Shown here: positions 1 to 8,177 of the stretch, piece after piece
Position numbering within the stretch: position 1 is the first letter of the stretch
Layout of the letters: each line of letters starts with the position of its first letter
Assembly (NCBI RefSeq): GCF_019049245.1
Contig: NZ_JAGMUK010000079.1
Span: 253,769 to 317,768, forward strand
Source of the DNA: Streptomyces sp. AC555_RSS877
GTDB taxonomy: Bacteria; Actinomycetota; Actinomycetes; Streptomycetales; Streptomycetaceae
DNA: 64,000 nucleotides
Direction of reading: 5' to 3'
Translations under genes and position numbers: made by a program
Notes under the pieces: model-generated
Seen by the model: only the letters and a program-made list of their open reading frames with translations
Database searches by the model: none
Told to the model about the DNA's origin: nothing

Positions 1-286
1 AGAACGAGGTCCATGCGGCGAAGATCGCCAGTGCGACACCCAGCTGCCCCAGGTCGAGCCCGACGACCTTGCGCGGCTGCGGGAGTGCGCGGGAGACGAC
101 GATCAGGGCCGCCCCGATGATGCCACCGATGTACAGGCTCATCACCAGGCCGAGGTTTTCCCAGGCGTTGGGGATGTCGCCGCCGCCGCTGTCGCTGGAG
201 TACGTGTCGAGGAACGACGCGATGAACAGCAACACCGCTGCTCCGATCACCACGCCGTCGCCTCGAGTGAGGGAGCGGATATTCAC
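1..286 (-). CDS. membrane protein, 3' part cut by window edge
   Basis: A GTG start at 286 opens a frame that is still open at the window edge, giving at least 95 residues. It shows a short charged N-terminus, a hydrophobic segment at about residues 11-25, a Ser/Gly-rich loop, a second segment at about 45-65 and the start of a third, so it is an integral membrane protein of unknown role. Streptomyces proteins of this kind often sit next to cell-wall genes, and the amidase gene follows on the same strand. The family is not certain (possibly DUF5336-like); no catalytic motif is visible in the part seen. Confidence 0.6.
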   Translation of the reverse strand, partial: MNIRSLTRGDGVVIGAAVLLFIASFLDTYSSDSGGGDIPNAWENLGLVMSLYIGGIIGAALIVVSRALPQPRKVVGLDLGQLGVALAIFAAWTSF

Positions 287-445
287 TTCAGGGTCCTTCG
301 TAGGTCGTCTCGTCGTCGGTAGAGGCGTCGCTGTCACCATGTCGCCGTCAGGCCCTGGTGTGAAGCGCGGGGGTGGCCCCTCATCGTAGGGACGACACTA
401 TCGTCCGCCAGAACAGGGTGTCCGCCCGGATCAGCGCACCGATCA

Positions 446-1408
446 CTACCCGCGCAGGAAACTCACGATTCCCTCAGAGATCCCTTGCGCCGCCTTCTGC
501 CGCCACGCACCACTGGTCAGCAGTGCCGCGTCCTTGTTATCGCGCATGTTGCCGCACTCGACGAACACCTTGGGAACCGTTGACAGATTGAGACCGCCCA
601 GGTCTGTGCGGGTGTCGAGTCCGGTGCCGTCTCCGATGTAGTTGGAGGGCGCGCTGCCCGTGGCGCGTACGAAGTTGCCCGCGATGCGCTCGCCGAGTCC
701 GCGCGAAGGGCCCACGATCGCACGGGTGTCGGCGGCGCCCGCGTGCACGCTCCCCGGCAGGATGACGTGGAAGCCGCGGTTGCCGGCCGCGGAGCCGTCC
801 GCGTGGACCGAGACGACGGCGTCCGCGTGCGCCGCGTTGCCGATCCGGGCGCGCTCGTCCACGCACGGGCCGTAGGGCCGGTCGCCGTCCTGGGTCAGTT
901 TCACCGTGGCGCCCTGAGCCTGGAGGAGCGTGCGCATCCGGTGGGCGACGTCGAGGGTGAACTCGGCTTCCGCGTAACCGGAGTTGGTGGCCGTCCCGGT
1001 GGTGTCGCACTCCTTCGTGTTCGTGCCGATGTCCACCTTGCGGTTGATCTCGGCGGTGTGCCGGAAGTTGCCCGGGTTGTGGCCCGGGTCGATGACGACG
1101 ACCTTGCCCTTGAGGGGGCCGGTGGCGGCGGGCGCGGAGGTGGTGGGGGCCGCGCTCGGGGCCGGCTGCTTGGCGTCGTCGGGGGCGGAGGACGTCGGCG
1201 CGGACGTCCTCGGGGAGGCCGACGCGCTCGACGACGAGGGTGTCCCGACCGCCCCCGCCGATGCTCCTGCGTCGGATCCGCCCACCGCCTCGTACACCAG
1301 CCAGCCGAGCAGCGCGCCCGGCACGAGTGCGGCGACCGCGACGGTCAGGGGGCCGCGCCGAGAGCGGCGGGGCCGGGGAGGTTCGAAATCCGGGCCTACG
1401 TACGACAC
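446..1408 (-). CDS. N-acetylmuramoyl-L-alanine amidase (Amidase_3)
   Basis: Zinc amidase that cleaves the N-acetylmuramoyl-L-alanine bond of peptidoglycan outside the membrane. Residues 1-20 are basic, 21-38 form a membrane or signal-anchor segment, 45-98 are a Ser/Ala/Pro-rich linker, and the Amidase_3 domain fills 100-320. Zinc ligands are visible: His110 in VVIDPGH, Glu147 or Glu149 in YAEAEF, and His202 in VSVHADG; the catalytic Glu lies in VFVECGNMRD near the C-terminus. I chose the GTG at 1408 because AAGGTGG lies just upstream; a GTG nine bases earlier is also possible. There are no SH3 or peptidoglycan-binding repeats, so targeting probably relies on the N-terminal anchor. Confidence 0.9.
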   Translation of the reverse strand: MSYVGPDFEPPRPRRSRRGPLTVAVAALVPGALLGWLVYEAVGGSDAGASAGAVGTPSSSSASASPRTSAPTSSAPDDAKQPAPSAAPTTSAPAATGPLKGKVVVIDPGHNPGNFRHTAEINRKVDIGTNTKECDTTGTATNSGYAEAEFTLDVAHRMRTLLQAQGATVKLTQDGDRPYGPCVDERARIGNAAHADAVVSVHADGSAAGNRGFHVILPGSVHAGAADTRAIVGPSRGLGERIAGNFVRATGSAPSNYIGDGTGLDTRTDLGGLNLSTVPKVFVECGNMRDNKDAALLTSGAWRQKAAQGISEGIVSFLRG

Positions 1409-1505
1409 GACTGCCACCTTACGGGCCGGCCACCTGCTCCGCTGACCCTGGCACGCGACGGAGCAGGGGCCCTTGGAGCGGTGCGGCGGCGTTCGTGGAC
1501 CGGGG

Positions 1506-2156
1506 TCAGAGTCCTGGCCCGGTGCGCCTCAGCACCCGCAGGGAGTCCGTCACCGAGACCTCGGTGAAGGCACCGGACGCCAGGGCCCGGAGGTAGAGGC
1601 GGTACGGGGCCTGGCCGGTGAACTCGTCCACCGGGTCGGGGAACACGTCGTGGATGACGAGCAGCCCGCCCTCGGCGACATGGGGCGCCCAGCCCTCGTA
1701 GTCGGCGTTCGCGTGCTCGTCGGTGTGGCCGCCGTCGATGAAGACCAGGCCAAGGGGGGTGCCCCAGACCTTGGCGACCTGCGGGGAGCGGCCGACCAGC
1801 GCCACCACGTGCTCCTCAAGACCGGCGCGGTGCAGCGTGCGGCGGAAGGTCGGCAGGGTGTCCATCAGGCCGATCTCGCTGTCGACCGTCTCCGGGTCGT
1901 GGTACTCCCAGCCCGGCTGCTGCTCCTCGCTGCCCCGGTGGTGGTCGACGGTGAGTGCCGTGACGCCGGCCTCGCGGGCCGCGTCGGCGAGCAGGATCGC
2001 GGACCGCCCGCAGTACGTGCCCACCTCGAGGAGCGGCAGGCCGAGCCGCCCGGCCGCCATGGCCGCCGCGTACAGGGCAAGCCCCTCACCGGCGGGCATG
2101 AACCCCTTCGCGGCCTCGAAGGCGGCCAGGATCTCGGGCTTGGGGGCCGCGGGCAT
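1506..2156 (-). CDS. class I SAM-dependent methyltransferase
   Basis: A 216-residue protein with a glycine-containing motif I (LEVGTYCGRSAILLA, residues about 37-51), an acidic strand (LTVDHHRG) and a motif like LVFIDGGHTDEHA. This pattern is typical of the Methyltransf_24/CmcI-like class that methylates small molecules. The ATG at 2156 follows GAAAGGA at good spacing, so a longer reading to 2228 was rejected. It is a single gene separated from the upstream exporter by a strong hairpin. The substrate is unknown. Confidence 0.85.
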   Translation of the reverse strand: MPAAPKPEILAAFEAAKGFMPAGEGLALYAAAMAAGRLGLPLLEVGTYCGRSAILLADAAREAGVTALTVDHHRGSEEQQPGWEYHDPETVDSEIGLMDTLPTFRRTLHRAGLEEHVVALVGRSPQVAKVWGTPLGLVFIDGGHTDEHANADYEGWAPHVAEGGLLVIHDVFPDPVDEFTGQAPYRLYLRALASGAFTEVSVTDSLRVLRRTGPGL

Positions 2157-2219
2157 GGGGGTCCTTTCGGTCGTACGTCCTTCCGGGCGCCCATGGTGCA
2201 CCACGCCCCCCGTCCTGAC

Positions 2220-2261
2220 GCACCACACCCCCCGTCTCGTGGGCGACGGGGGGTGTGGTGC
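2220..2261 (-). terminator. 17-bp perfect hairpin downstream of the MFS gene
   Basis: Arms 2220-2236 and 2245-2261 are perfectly complementary over 17 bp with an 8-nt loop. The hairpin lies 33 bp past the stop of the minus-strand exporter gene (2295) and before the methyltransferase start, so it most likely ends exporter transcription. A partial direct copy of the left arm precedes it at about 2197-2213. There is no U-tract, as is usual in Streptomyces. Confidence 0.8.
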
Positions 2262-2294
2262 CTCATCAGGAGAGGGGGGCGTGCGGGGGGATCG

Positions 2295-4034
2295 TCAGGC
2301 GGAGACGGTCTCGCCCGGCAGCGACAGGTCCAGGGCGACCGCGCGCTCGTCGCCCGCGTGGGTCGCCGCGGAGGCGAGCGGGCCGTGTCCGGCGGCTTTG
2401 GCTGCCAGGACGTACGGGCCCTGGGCCGGGACGGCGAGGGTGTAACTGCCGTCCTCGGCGGAGAGGGTCGCGCCGGCCTGGCGGCCGCGGCGGTCGATCA
2501 GGGTGACCTTGGCTCGGGCGACGGGGGTGCCGGCGGCGTCCAGGACCCGGCCCCGGAAGCCGCGCAGCATTTCCTCGGCGCGTTCGAGCACCGCGTCCTC
2601 CTCGCTGCTCGCGCGCAGCTGCGGCTTGGCCGCCGGGCGGTTGCGGGGCAGGAGGAGCGCCATGACGAGACCGACGGCCACCGCGCCGGTCGCGATCAGG
2701 AAGGAGACGCGGAAGCCGTGCATGGTGGGGATCGCGACGCCGTTCACGTTGTTCGCGGTGTTGGCGAGGACCATGCCGATGACGGCGCTCGACACCGACG
2801 TACCGATGGAACGCATCAGCGTGTTCAGGCCGTTCGCGGCGCCCGTCTCCGACGCCGGGACCGCGCCGACGATCAGCGCGGGCAGCGAGGAGTAGGCGAG
2901 GCCGATGCCCGCGCCCAGGATGACGGCGATGACGAGGCTCTGCCAGGGGGCGCTCATCAGGCCGAGGCCGGCGCCGTAGCCGATCGCGATGATCAGCATG
3001 CCGAGGATCAGGGTGACCTTGGGGCCGTACTTGGCCGACAGGCGGGCGTAGACGGGGGCCGTGACCATCATGGTCAGGCCGAGGGGTGCGACGAGCAGGC
3101 CCGCCACGACCATCGACTGGCCGAGGCCGTAGCCGGTGGACTTGGGCAGCTGGAGGAGCTGGGGCAGGACCAGCGAGACGACGTAGAACGAGACGCCGAC
3201 CATGATCGAGGCGAGGTTGGTGAAGAGCACCGCCGGGCGGGCCGTGGTGCGCAGGTCCACCAGGGGGGCCTTCAGGCGCAGCTCCATCACGCCCCACAGG
3301 ACGAGCACGACGGCCGAGGCGGCGAACAGGCCGAGGGTGGTGGCCGAGGTCCAGCCCCAGTCGCTGCCCTTGGTGATGGGCAGGAGGAAGAGGACGAGGC
3401 CCGCGGAGAGGCCGATCGCGCCGAGGACGTCGAAGGTGCCCTTGGCGCGCATCGGGGACTCGGGCACGACGAGGAGGGTGAGCGCGATGGCGAGGGCGCC
3501 GAGGCCGGCGGCACCGTAGAAGAGGGCGTGCCAGTCGGCGTGCTGGGCGACCAGGGCCGCGGCGGGCAGGGCGAGGCCGCCGCCGACGCCGATCGAGGAG
3601 CTCATCAGGGCCATCGCCGAGCCGAGCTTCTCGCGGGGCAGCATGTCGCGCATCAGGCCGATGCCGAGCGGTATCGCGCCCATCGCGAAGCCCTGGAGGG
3701 TACGGCCCGCGATCATCGTGAGCAGGTCGCTGGTGAGGGCGCTGACCAGCGCGCCGACGACCATCACCGAGAGGCTGAAGATCAGCATGCGCCGCTTGCC
3801 GTACAGGTCGCCGAGGCGGCCCATGATCGGGGTGGCGACGGCGCCGGAGAGCAGGGTCGAGGTCAGCACCCAGGTGGCGTTGCTCGGCTCGGTGTCCAGC
3901 AGTTGCGGCAGGTCCTTGATGACCGGCACGAGCAGGGTCTGCATCACCGCGACCACGATGCCCGCGAAGGCGAGCACCGGGACCACGGCGCCGCTCGCTT
4001 TGCGTACGGGCTGGTCGGTCGACGTGTGCGTCAT
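2295..4034 (-). CDS. DHA2-type MFS exporter with C-terminal regulatory-like domain
   Basis: A 579-residue proton-coupled drug exporter of the inner membrane. Residues 1-480 carry the many hydrophobic helices of the 14-TM DHA2 family, with the motif A loop MGRLGDLYGKRRM between TM2 and TM3. After the last helix and a charged linker, about 80 residues resemble a carboxypeptidase regulatory-like (Ig-fold) domain (GRVLDAAGTPVARAKVTLID, then DGSYTLAVPA), which is unusual for a transporter. The ATG at 4034 has GGAGG eight bases upstream. The promoter region is shared with the divergent exporter at 4225. No local regulator gene is seen. Confidence 0.9.
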   Translation of the reverse strand: MTHTSTDQPVRKASGAVVPVLAFAGIVVAVMQTLLVPVIKDLPQLLDTEPSNATWVLTSTLLSGAVATPIMGRLGDLYGKRRMLIFSLSVMVVGALVSALTSDLLTMIAGRTLQGFAMGAIPLGIGLMRDMLPREKLGSAMALMSSSIGVGGGLALPAAALVAQHADWHALFYGAAGLGALAIALTLLVVPESPMRAKGTFDVLGAIGLSAGLVLFLLPITKGSDWGWTSATTLGLFAASAVVLVLWGVMELRLKAPLVDLRTTARPAVLFTNLASIMVGVSFYVVSLVLPQLLQLPKSTGYGLGQSMVVAGLLVAPLGLTMMVTAPVYARLSAKYGPKVTLILGMLIIAIGYGAGLGLMSAPWQSLVIAVILGAGIGLAYSSLPALIVGAVPASETGAANGLNTLMRSIGTSVSSAVIGMVLANTANNVNGVAIPTMHGFRVSFLIATGAVAVGLVMALLLPRNRPAAKPQLRASSEEDAVLERAEEMLRGFRGRVLDAAGTPVARAKVTLIDRRGRQAGATLSAEDGSYTLAVPAQGPYVLAAKAAGHGPLASAATHAGDERAVALDLSLPGETVSA

Positions 4035-4224
4035 GGAGTGGGGCCTCCAGGCCGGTGGTTCGGATGGTCCCGTGCGGGATGCGTGCAGGGTGAACCCCGT
4101 GCGCCTGGGCAACTATTCCAGTGCTTCGGCGTCCTAACGATTTCTTTGTCTTCTCTTGGGACTAGGGGGGACTGGGTGGGACCAGGCCGAAATGCCGATG
4201 CAGGGGGAGCGGGTGGTTGAGAGC

Positions 4225-5652
4225 ATGACAGCCATGCTCGGAGCCGCTGACGTCACCGTGTCCCCTCGCCGTACCGCGCCGCCGACCTGGCTGGTCCTCG
4301 CGCTCGCGTGTGCCGGACAGTTCCTGGTCGTGCTCGACGTGTCCGTCGTGAACGTGGCACTCCCGTCGATGCGGGCCGACCTGGGGCTGAGCCAGCAGGG
4401 GCTCCAGTGGGTGGTCAACGCCTACGCCATCGCCTTCGCCGGGTTCATGCTGCTCGGCGGGCGGGCCGGTGACCTCTACGGCCGCAAGCGGATGTTCCTG
4501 GTCGGGCTCGGCCTGTTCACCGTGGCCTCGCTGGCCGGCGGACTCGCCCAGGAGGGCTGGCAGCTGCTGGTGGCGCGCGCCGCGCAGGGGCTCGGTGCGG
4601 CGGTGCTCGCGCCCTCGACGCTGACGATCCTCACGTCCGCCGTCCCGGAGGGTGCCGCACGCGCGCGTGCCATCGCGACCTGGACGGCGGTCGGCGCGGT
4701 CGGCGGGGCTGCCGGCGGGCTGGTCGGCGGGGTCCTGGTGGACGTCCTGTCGTGGCGGTGGGTGCTGCTGATCAACGTGCCGGTGGGGGTGGTGGTGCTC
4801 CTCGGCTCGGTGGTGTGGCTGGTCGAGGGAAGGGCGGGGGACGGACGGCGACTCGACCTGCCGGGCGCGCTGCTGGTGACGGCCGGGCTCGCCACCCTGG
4901 CGTACGGCATCTCGCAGACCGAGGCCGAGGGGTGGACGGCGGCGGCCGCCCTGGTACCGCTGCTGGCCGGGCTCGCGCTGATCGGGTGCTTCCTCGCCGT
5001 CGAGGCCCGTACGGCGGCACCGCTGATGCCGCTCGCACTGCTCAGGGTGCGGGCCGTGGCGTCCGCCAACGTGGCGATGTTCCTGTGCGGCTCCGCCATG
5101 TTCTGCATGTGGTTCTTCATGACGTTGTACGCGCAGAACGTGCTCGGCTACTCGCCGCTGGACGCCGGTCTCGCGCTGGTGCCGAGCTCCCTCGCCGTGG
5201 TCGTCGGCTCCAAGCTCGCGCCGCGGTTCATGCGGCGGGCCGGGGCGCGTGCCGTGGCGGTGCTCGGGACCCTGGTCGCGGTCGCCGGGTTCGGCTGGCA
5301 GTCGACGATGACCGTGGACGGGGCGTACCTCACCACCATCATGATCCCGGGCATCCTGATGATGCTGGGCGCGGGCCTGGCCGCGACGCCGCTCGCCGCG
5401 CTGGCCACGGCGGGGGCGGCACCGGGGGAGGCCGGGCTGGTGTCGGGGCTGGTCAACACCTCGCGCACGATGGGCGGTTCGCTGGGCCTCGCGGTCATGT
5501 CGACGATCGCGGCGGCCCGCACGGCCGGGCGCGGCTCTCCCGAGGCGCTGACGGAGGGGTACGCGCTGGCGTTCCGGGTGGGGACCGGGGTGCTGGCCGG
5601 CGGGGTGGTGCTGATGCTGCTGTGGCTGCCGCGGAGGGCCGCCGCGGAGTGA
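4225..5652 (+). CDS. DHA2-type MFS exporter
   Basis: A 475-residue 14-TM exporter. The first helix carries the family motif FLVVLDVSVVNVALPSMR (motif D1), and the TM2-TM3 loop carries LGGRAGDLYGRKRMF (motif A). No soluble extension is present, unlike its divergent neighbour. The start is uncertain: ATG at 4225 gives the usual short basic N-terminus, with in-frame ATGs at 4192 and 4198 but no convincing ribosome site for any of them. Two exporters back to back suggest linked export functions, but the substrate cannot be read from the sequence. Confidence 0.88.
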   Translation: MTAMLGAADVTVSPRRTAPPTWLVLALACAGQFLVVLDVSVVNVALPSMRADLGLSQQGLQWVVNAYAIAFAGFMLLGGRAGDLYGRKRMFLVGLGLFTVASLAGGLAQEGWQLLVARAAQGLGAAVLAPSTLTILTSAVPEGAARARAIATWTAVGAVGGAAGGLVGGVLVDVLSWRWVLLINVPVGVVVLLGSVVWLVEGRAGDGRRLDLPGALLVTAGLATLAYGISQTEAEGWTAAAALVPLLAGLALIGCFLAVEARTAAPLMPLALLRVRAVASANVAMFLCGSAMFCMWFFMTLYAQNVLGYSPLDAGLALVPSSLAVVVGSKLAPRFMRRAGARAVAVLGTLVAVAGFGWQSTMTVDGAYLTTIMIPGILMMLGAGLAATPLAALATAGAAPGEAGLVSGLVNTSRTMGGSLGLAVMSTIAAARTAGRGSPEALTEGYALAFRVGTGVLAGGVVLMLLWLPRRAAAE

Positions 5653-5745
5653 GGCCGGGTGGGTGAGGCCGGGTGGGGTGGAAACGGCGAGGGCCGTGGC
5701 CTCCACGGCGGTGGTGGAACTCGTTGCCGCATAAGCGGATGATCG

Positions 5746-5774
5746 TTGAAAAACCCGGACGAATTGCCCAGTAT
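5746..5774 (+). promoter_or_regulatory. sigma70-like promoter of the 5826 methyltransferase gene
   Basis: TTGAAA at 5746-5751 and CAGTAT at 5769-5774 are separated by exactly 17 bp. The predicted transcription start is about 5781, giving a leader of about 45 nt to the ATG at 5826. Confidence 0.5.
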
Positions 5775-5825
5775 CGCCACCATCACCGCGGTTCCACCGT
5801 GCAGGACGCTCAGAAGGGCGGACCC

Positions 5826-6950
5826 ATGACCACCTCAGGTGACCACCGGCGCGGCGGCGAAGTGCCCTGGAGCGCCGAGGAACTGTCCGAGGAGATCTTC
5901 CGCGGTCTGCTGTCCACGCTGGAGATCTTCAACATGTACGTCGGGGTGCGCGCGGGGCTCTACGAGGCGCTGGCGGCCCACGACACACTGACCCCCGACG
6001 AGCTGGCCGAGGCCGCCTCGATCCATCCGAGATACGCCCGCGAATGGCTGGAGCAGCAGGCCGTGGCCGGGGTGCTGGAAGCGCCGGACCACGCCCAGGA
6101 GGGCCAGGGCAGCGACTCCTACCACCGGCGCTTCCGGCTGCCGGCCGAGCACCGCCGGGTGCTGACCTCGCCGGACGACCCCCTCTACCTCGCGGCGGGG
6201 CCGCTGTTCATGCTCGGCGTCGCGGAGGCGGTCCCGCATCTGCTGGCCGCGTTCCGGACGGGTGAGGGCGTGCCCTACGCCCGCTACGGTCGCGACACCC
6301 GGGAGGGCATCGCCGGCCTGAACCGGCCGATGTTCCGCAACGACCTCGTACGGTCCTGGCTGCGGGCGATGCCGGACGTGCTGGAGCGGCTCGCCGTGCC
6401 CGGCGCCCGGATCGTCGACCTCGGCTGCGGGGTCGGCTGGTCGACCCTCGCCATGGCGGAGGCGTTCCCCGCCGCCCGCATCACCGGGGTCGACCTGGAC
6501 CCGGCCTCGATCGAACAGGCCCTGGGCAACGCGGCAGAGGCGGGGCTCGCCGAGCAGGTGGAGTTCTCCTGCGGCGACGCGGCCCTGCTGGAGTCGTCCG
6601 GTGCGGTGGAGCTGGTGACGGTCTTCGAGGCGCTGCACGACATGGCCGACCCGGTGGCCGCCCTCAAGACGGCCCGCGGGCTGCTGGGCCCGAGCGGTGC
6701 CGTGCTGATCGGCGACGAGAAGGTGGAGGACCGCTTCGCCGCTCCCGGCCCGGAACTGGAGCGGTTCAACTACGCCTTCAGCGTGCTGCACTGTCTGCCC
6801 GCGACCCGCGCCGAGAACGCGCGGGTGGAGGCGGGCACGGTCCTGCGGGCCGACACGGTGGCGGCGTACGCCCGCGAGGCCGGGTACGCCGACTGCGAGG
6901 TACTGGACGTCGACCATGACCTGTGGCGGTTCTACCGGCTCGGGGGGTGA
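5826..6950 (+). CDS. class I SAM methyltransferase with N-terminal winged-helix domain
   Basis: A 374-residue protein. Residues 20-110 form a winged-helix, dimerisation-type domain (SLTPDELAEAA-like segment, then YAREWLEQQAVAGVL), as in Rv2258c-like methyltransferases. The Rossmann methyltransferase domain starts near residue 195 with IVDLGCGVGWSTLAMA and continues with ITGVDLD and EALHDMADP. The ATG at 5826 has GAAGGGCGGA upstream. It stands alone after its own promoter and ends 301 bp before the MaoC operon. The substrate is unknown; relatives act on small metabolites rather than nucleic acids. Confidence 0.88.
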   Translation: MTTSGDHRRGGEVPWSAEELSEEIFRGLLSTLEIFNMYVGVRAGLYEALAAHDTLTPDELAEAASIHPRYAREWLEQQAVAGVLEAPDHAQEGQGSDSYHRRFRLPAEHRRVLTSPDDPLYLAAGPLFMLGVAEAVPHLLAAFRTGEGVPYARYGRDTREGIAGLNRPMFRNDLVRSWLRAMPDVLERLAVPGARIVDLGCGVGWSTLAMAEAFPAARITGVDLDPASIEQALGNAAEAGLAEQVEFSCGDAALLESSGAVELVTVFEALHDMADPVAALKTARGLLGPSGAVLIGDEKVEDRFAAPGPELERFNYAFSVLHCLPATRAENARVEAGTVLRADTVAAYAREAGYADCEVLDVDHDLWRFYRLGG

Positions 6951-7111
6951 GGCGCCGGGGTGCCGGGGCGGTCGAGGGGAGGGGTCGGCGTACCTGTGAT
7001 GGCAGGGGGCCGCCGTACCGGTGGCGGCAGGGGGCCGACTCACGCGCAGGCACGACGATCCGGGCGCCGGGGAGGCGCCCACCCGGCCCACCTGACACCC
7101 CGTCAGGAGCC

Positions 7112-7140
7112 TTCACAACTGTGGGGCGCTGGGCTATACA
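7112..7140 (+). promoter_or_regulatory. promoter of the maoC-adh-sdr operon
   Basis: TTCACA (7112-7117), a 17-bp spacer and TATACA (7135-7140) form a good promoter. A dyad CCTGAC-N5-GTCAGG (7091-7107) lies immediately upstream of the -35 box, and the KstR-like palindrome lies just downstream of the expected start near 7147. The 301-bp gap from 6951 otherwise holds no gene. Confidence 0.5.
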
Positions 7141-7153
7141 GGGGTCGCCGGAC

Positions 7154-7167
7154 TGGAACGCGTTCTA
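7154..7167. promoter_or_regulatory. KstR-like operator
   Basis: The 14-mer TGGAACGCGTTCTA fits the published KstR consensus TnnAACnnGTTnnA at every fixed position. It lies at about +8 to +21 relative to the predicted start, where a repressor would block transcription, and it precedes genes whose families belong to steroid or fatty-acid side-chain degradation. No kstR gene is in the window. Confidence 0.55.
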
Positions 7168-7251
7168 GGTCGGCCCCGTGTCGACCTCGGTGCGGCCGAC
7201 GGTGCGGACAGCCGCACCGAGGTCTCTGAGCCCTCAGGAGCAGGGAGCCCC

Positions 7252-8109
7252 ATGCCCATCGACGCAGCCAAGGCCCTGGCCGCCGAACCCCGTTCCGGCG
7301 AGATCGCCTGGACCGCGAAGGACGTCCAGCTGTATCACCTGGGCATCGGCGCGGGCATCCCCGCCACCGACCCCGACGAGCTGCGCTACACCCTGGAGTC
7401 CCGGCTGCACGTCCTGCCGAGCTTCGCCACCGTCGCGGGCGCCGGCTCGCCCGGGGTGATCAGCGGTCTGTCCATGCCCGGCGTCGACGTCGACCTGGCC
7501 CGCGTCCTGCACGGCGGCCAGAGCCTGGAGATCCACCGCCCCCTGCCGGTCGAGGGCACGGCCACCGCGACCTCCCGCATCGCCGGCGTGTACGACAAGG
7601 GGAAGGCGGCCGTCCTCGTGATGCGCACCGAGGTCGCCGACGCCGACGGCCCGCTGTGGACCAACGACGCCCAGATCTTCGTCCGCGGAGAAGGCGGCTG
7701 GGGCGGCGACCGCGGCCCCTCGGCCCGCCTCGAACCGATCGACGCCGAGCCCGACCGCGTCGTCGAGCGGCCCGTCCGCGAGGACCAGGCCCTGCTCTAC
7801 CGCCTCTCCGGCGACCGGAACCCGCTGCACGCCGACCCGGAGTTCGCCAAGGTCGCCGGGTTCGAGCGGCCCATCCTGCACGGGCTGTGCACGTACGGCA
7901 TCACGCTCAAGGCGGTCGTCGACACGCTGCTCGGCGGGGACGTGACCCGGGTGCGCGGGTACGCCACCCGGTTCGCCGGGGTCGTGTACCCGGGCGAGAC
8001 CCTGCGCGTGCGCATGTGGCGGCGGGAGGGGGTCGTGCGGGTCGCCGTGCACGCGGTCGAGCGGGACGACGCCCCGGTCCTCGCCGACACCGTCGTCGAA
8101 CACTCCTGA
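7252..8109 (+). CDS. MaoC family (R)-specific enoyl-CoA hydratase
   Basis: A 285-residue double hot-dog protein, similar in layout to the mycobacterial hydratases HtdY/Hsd4B-type. It is expected to hydrate trans-2-enoyl-CoA to 3-hydroxyacyl-CoA in fatty-acid or sterol side-chain beta-oxidation. The N-terminal half carries WTAKDVQLYHLGIG. The C-terminal half carries the hydratase-2 motif YRLSGDRNPLHADPEFA (residues about 183-199) with the catalytic Asp and His, followed by GFERPILHGL. The ATG has AGGAG 12-16 bases upstream. It is first in an operon with an alcohol dehydrogenase and an SDR, which fits successive hydration and oxidation steps. Confidence 0.88.
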   Translation: MPIDAAKALAAEPRSGEIAWTAKDVQLYHLGIGAGIPATDPDELRYTLESRLHVLPSFATVAGAGSPGVISGLSMPGVDVDLARVLHGGQSLEIHRPLPVEGTATATSRIAGVYDKGKAAVLVMRTEVADADGPLWTNDAQIFVRGEGGWGGDRGPSARLEPIDAEPDRVVERPVREDQALLYRLSGDRNPLHADPEFAKVAGFERPILHGLCTYGITLKAVVDTLLGGDVTRVRGYATRFAGVVYPGETLRVRMWRREGVVRVAVHAVERDDAPVLADTVVEHS

Positions 8110-8110
8110 G

Positions 8111-8155
8111 CCACCGAGCCAACGGCCACCGAGCCAACGGGTCACCGAGCCACCA
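8111..8155 (+). repeat. three 15-bp tandem units between maoC and adh
   Basis: CCACCGAGCCAACGG is present twice exactly (8111-8125 and 8126-8140), with a degenerate third copy (8141-8155). It lies in the intercistronic gap, ends before the ribosome site of the next gene and does not encode anything visible. It probably arose by slippage. Confidence 0.75.
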
Positions 8156-8177
8156 GCCTCTCGAGGGGAGCCGCACC

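Noticed and set aside
1473..4220. A 915-codon open frame on the plus strand opposite the methyltransferase and MFS genes
   Set aside because: The translation is a high-GC antisense shadow (runs of Arg, Gly, Glu and His) and the minus strand holds two clear gene families.
4035..4224. Operator for a shared regulator of the divergent exporters
   Set aside because: No convincing dyad was found, and no regulator gene is adjacent.
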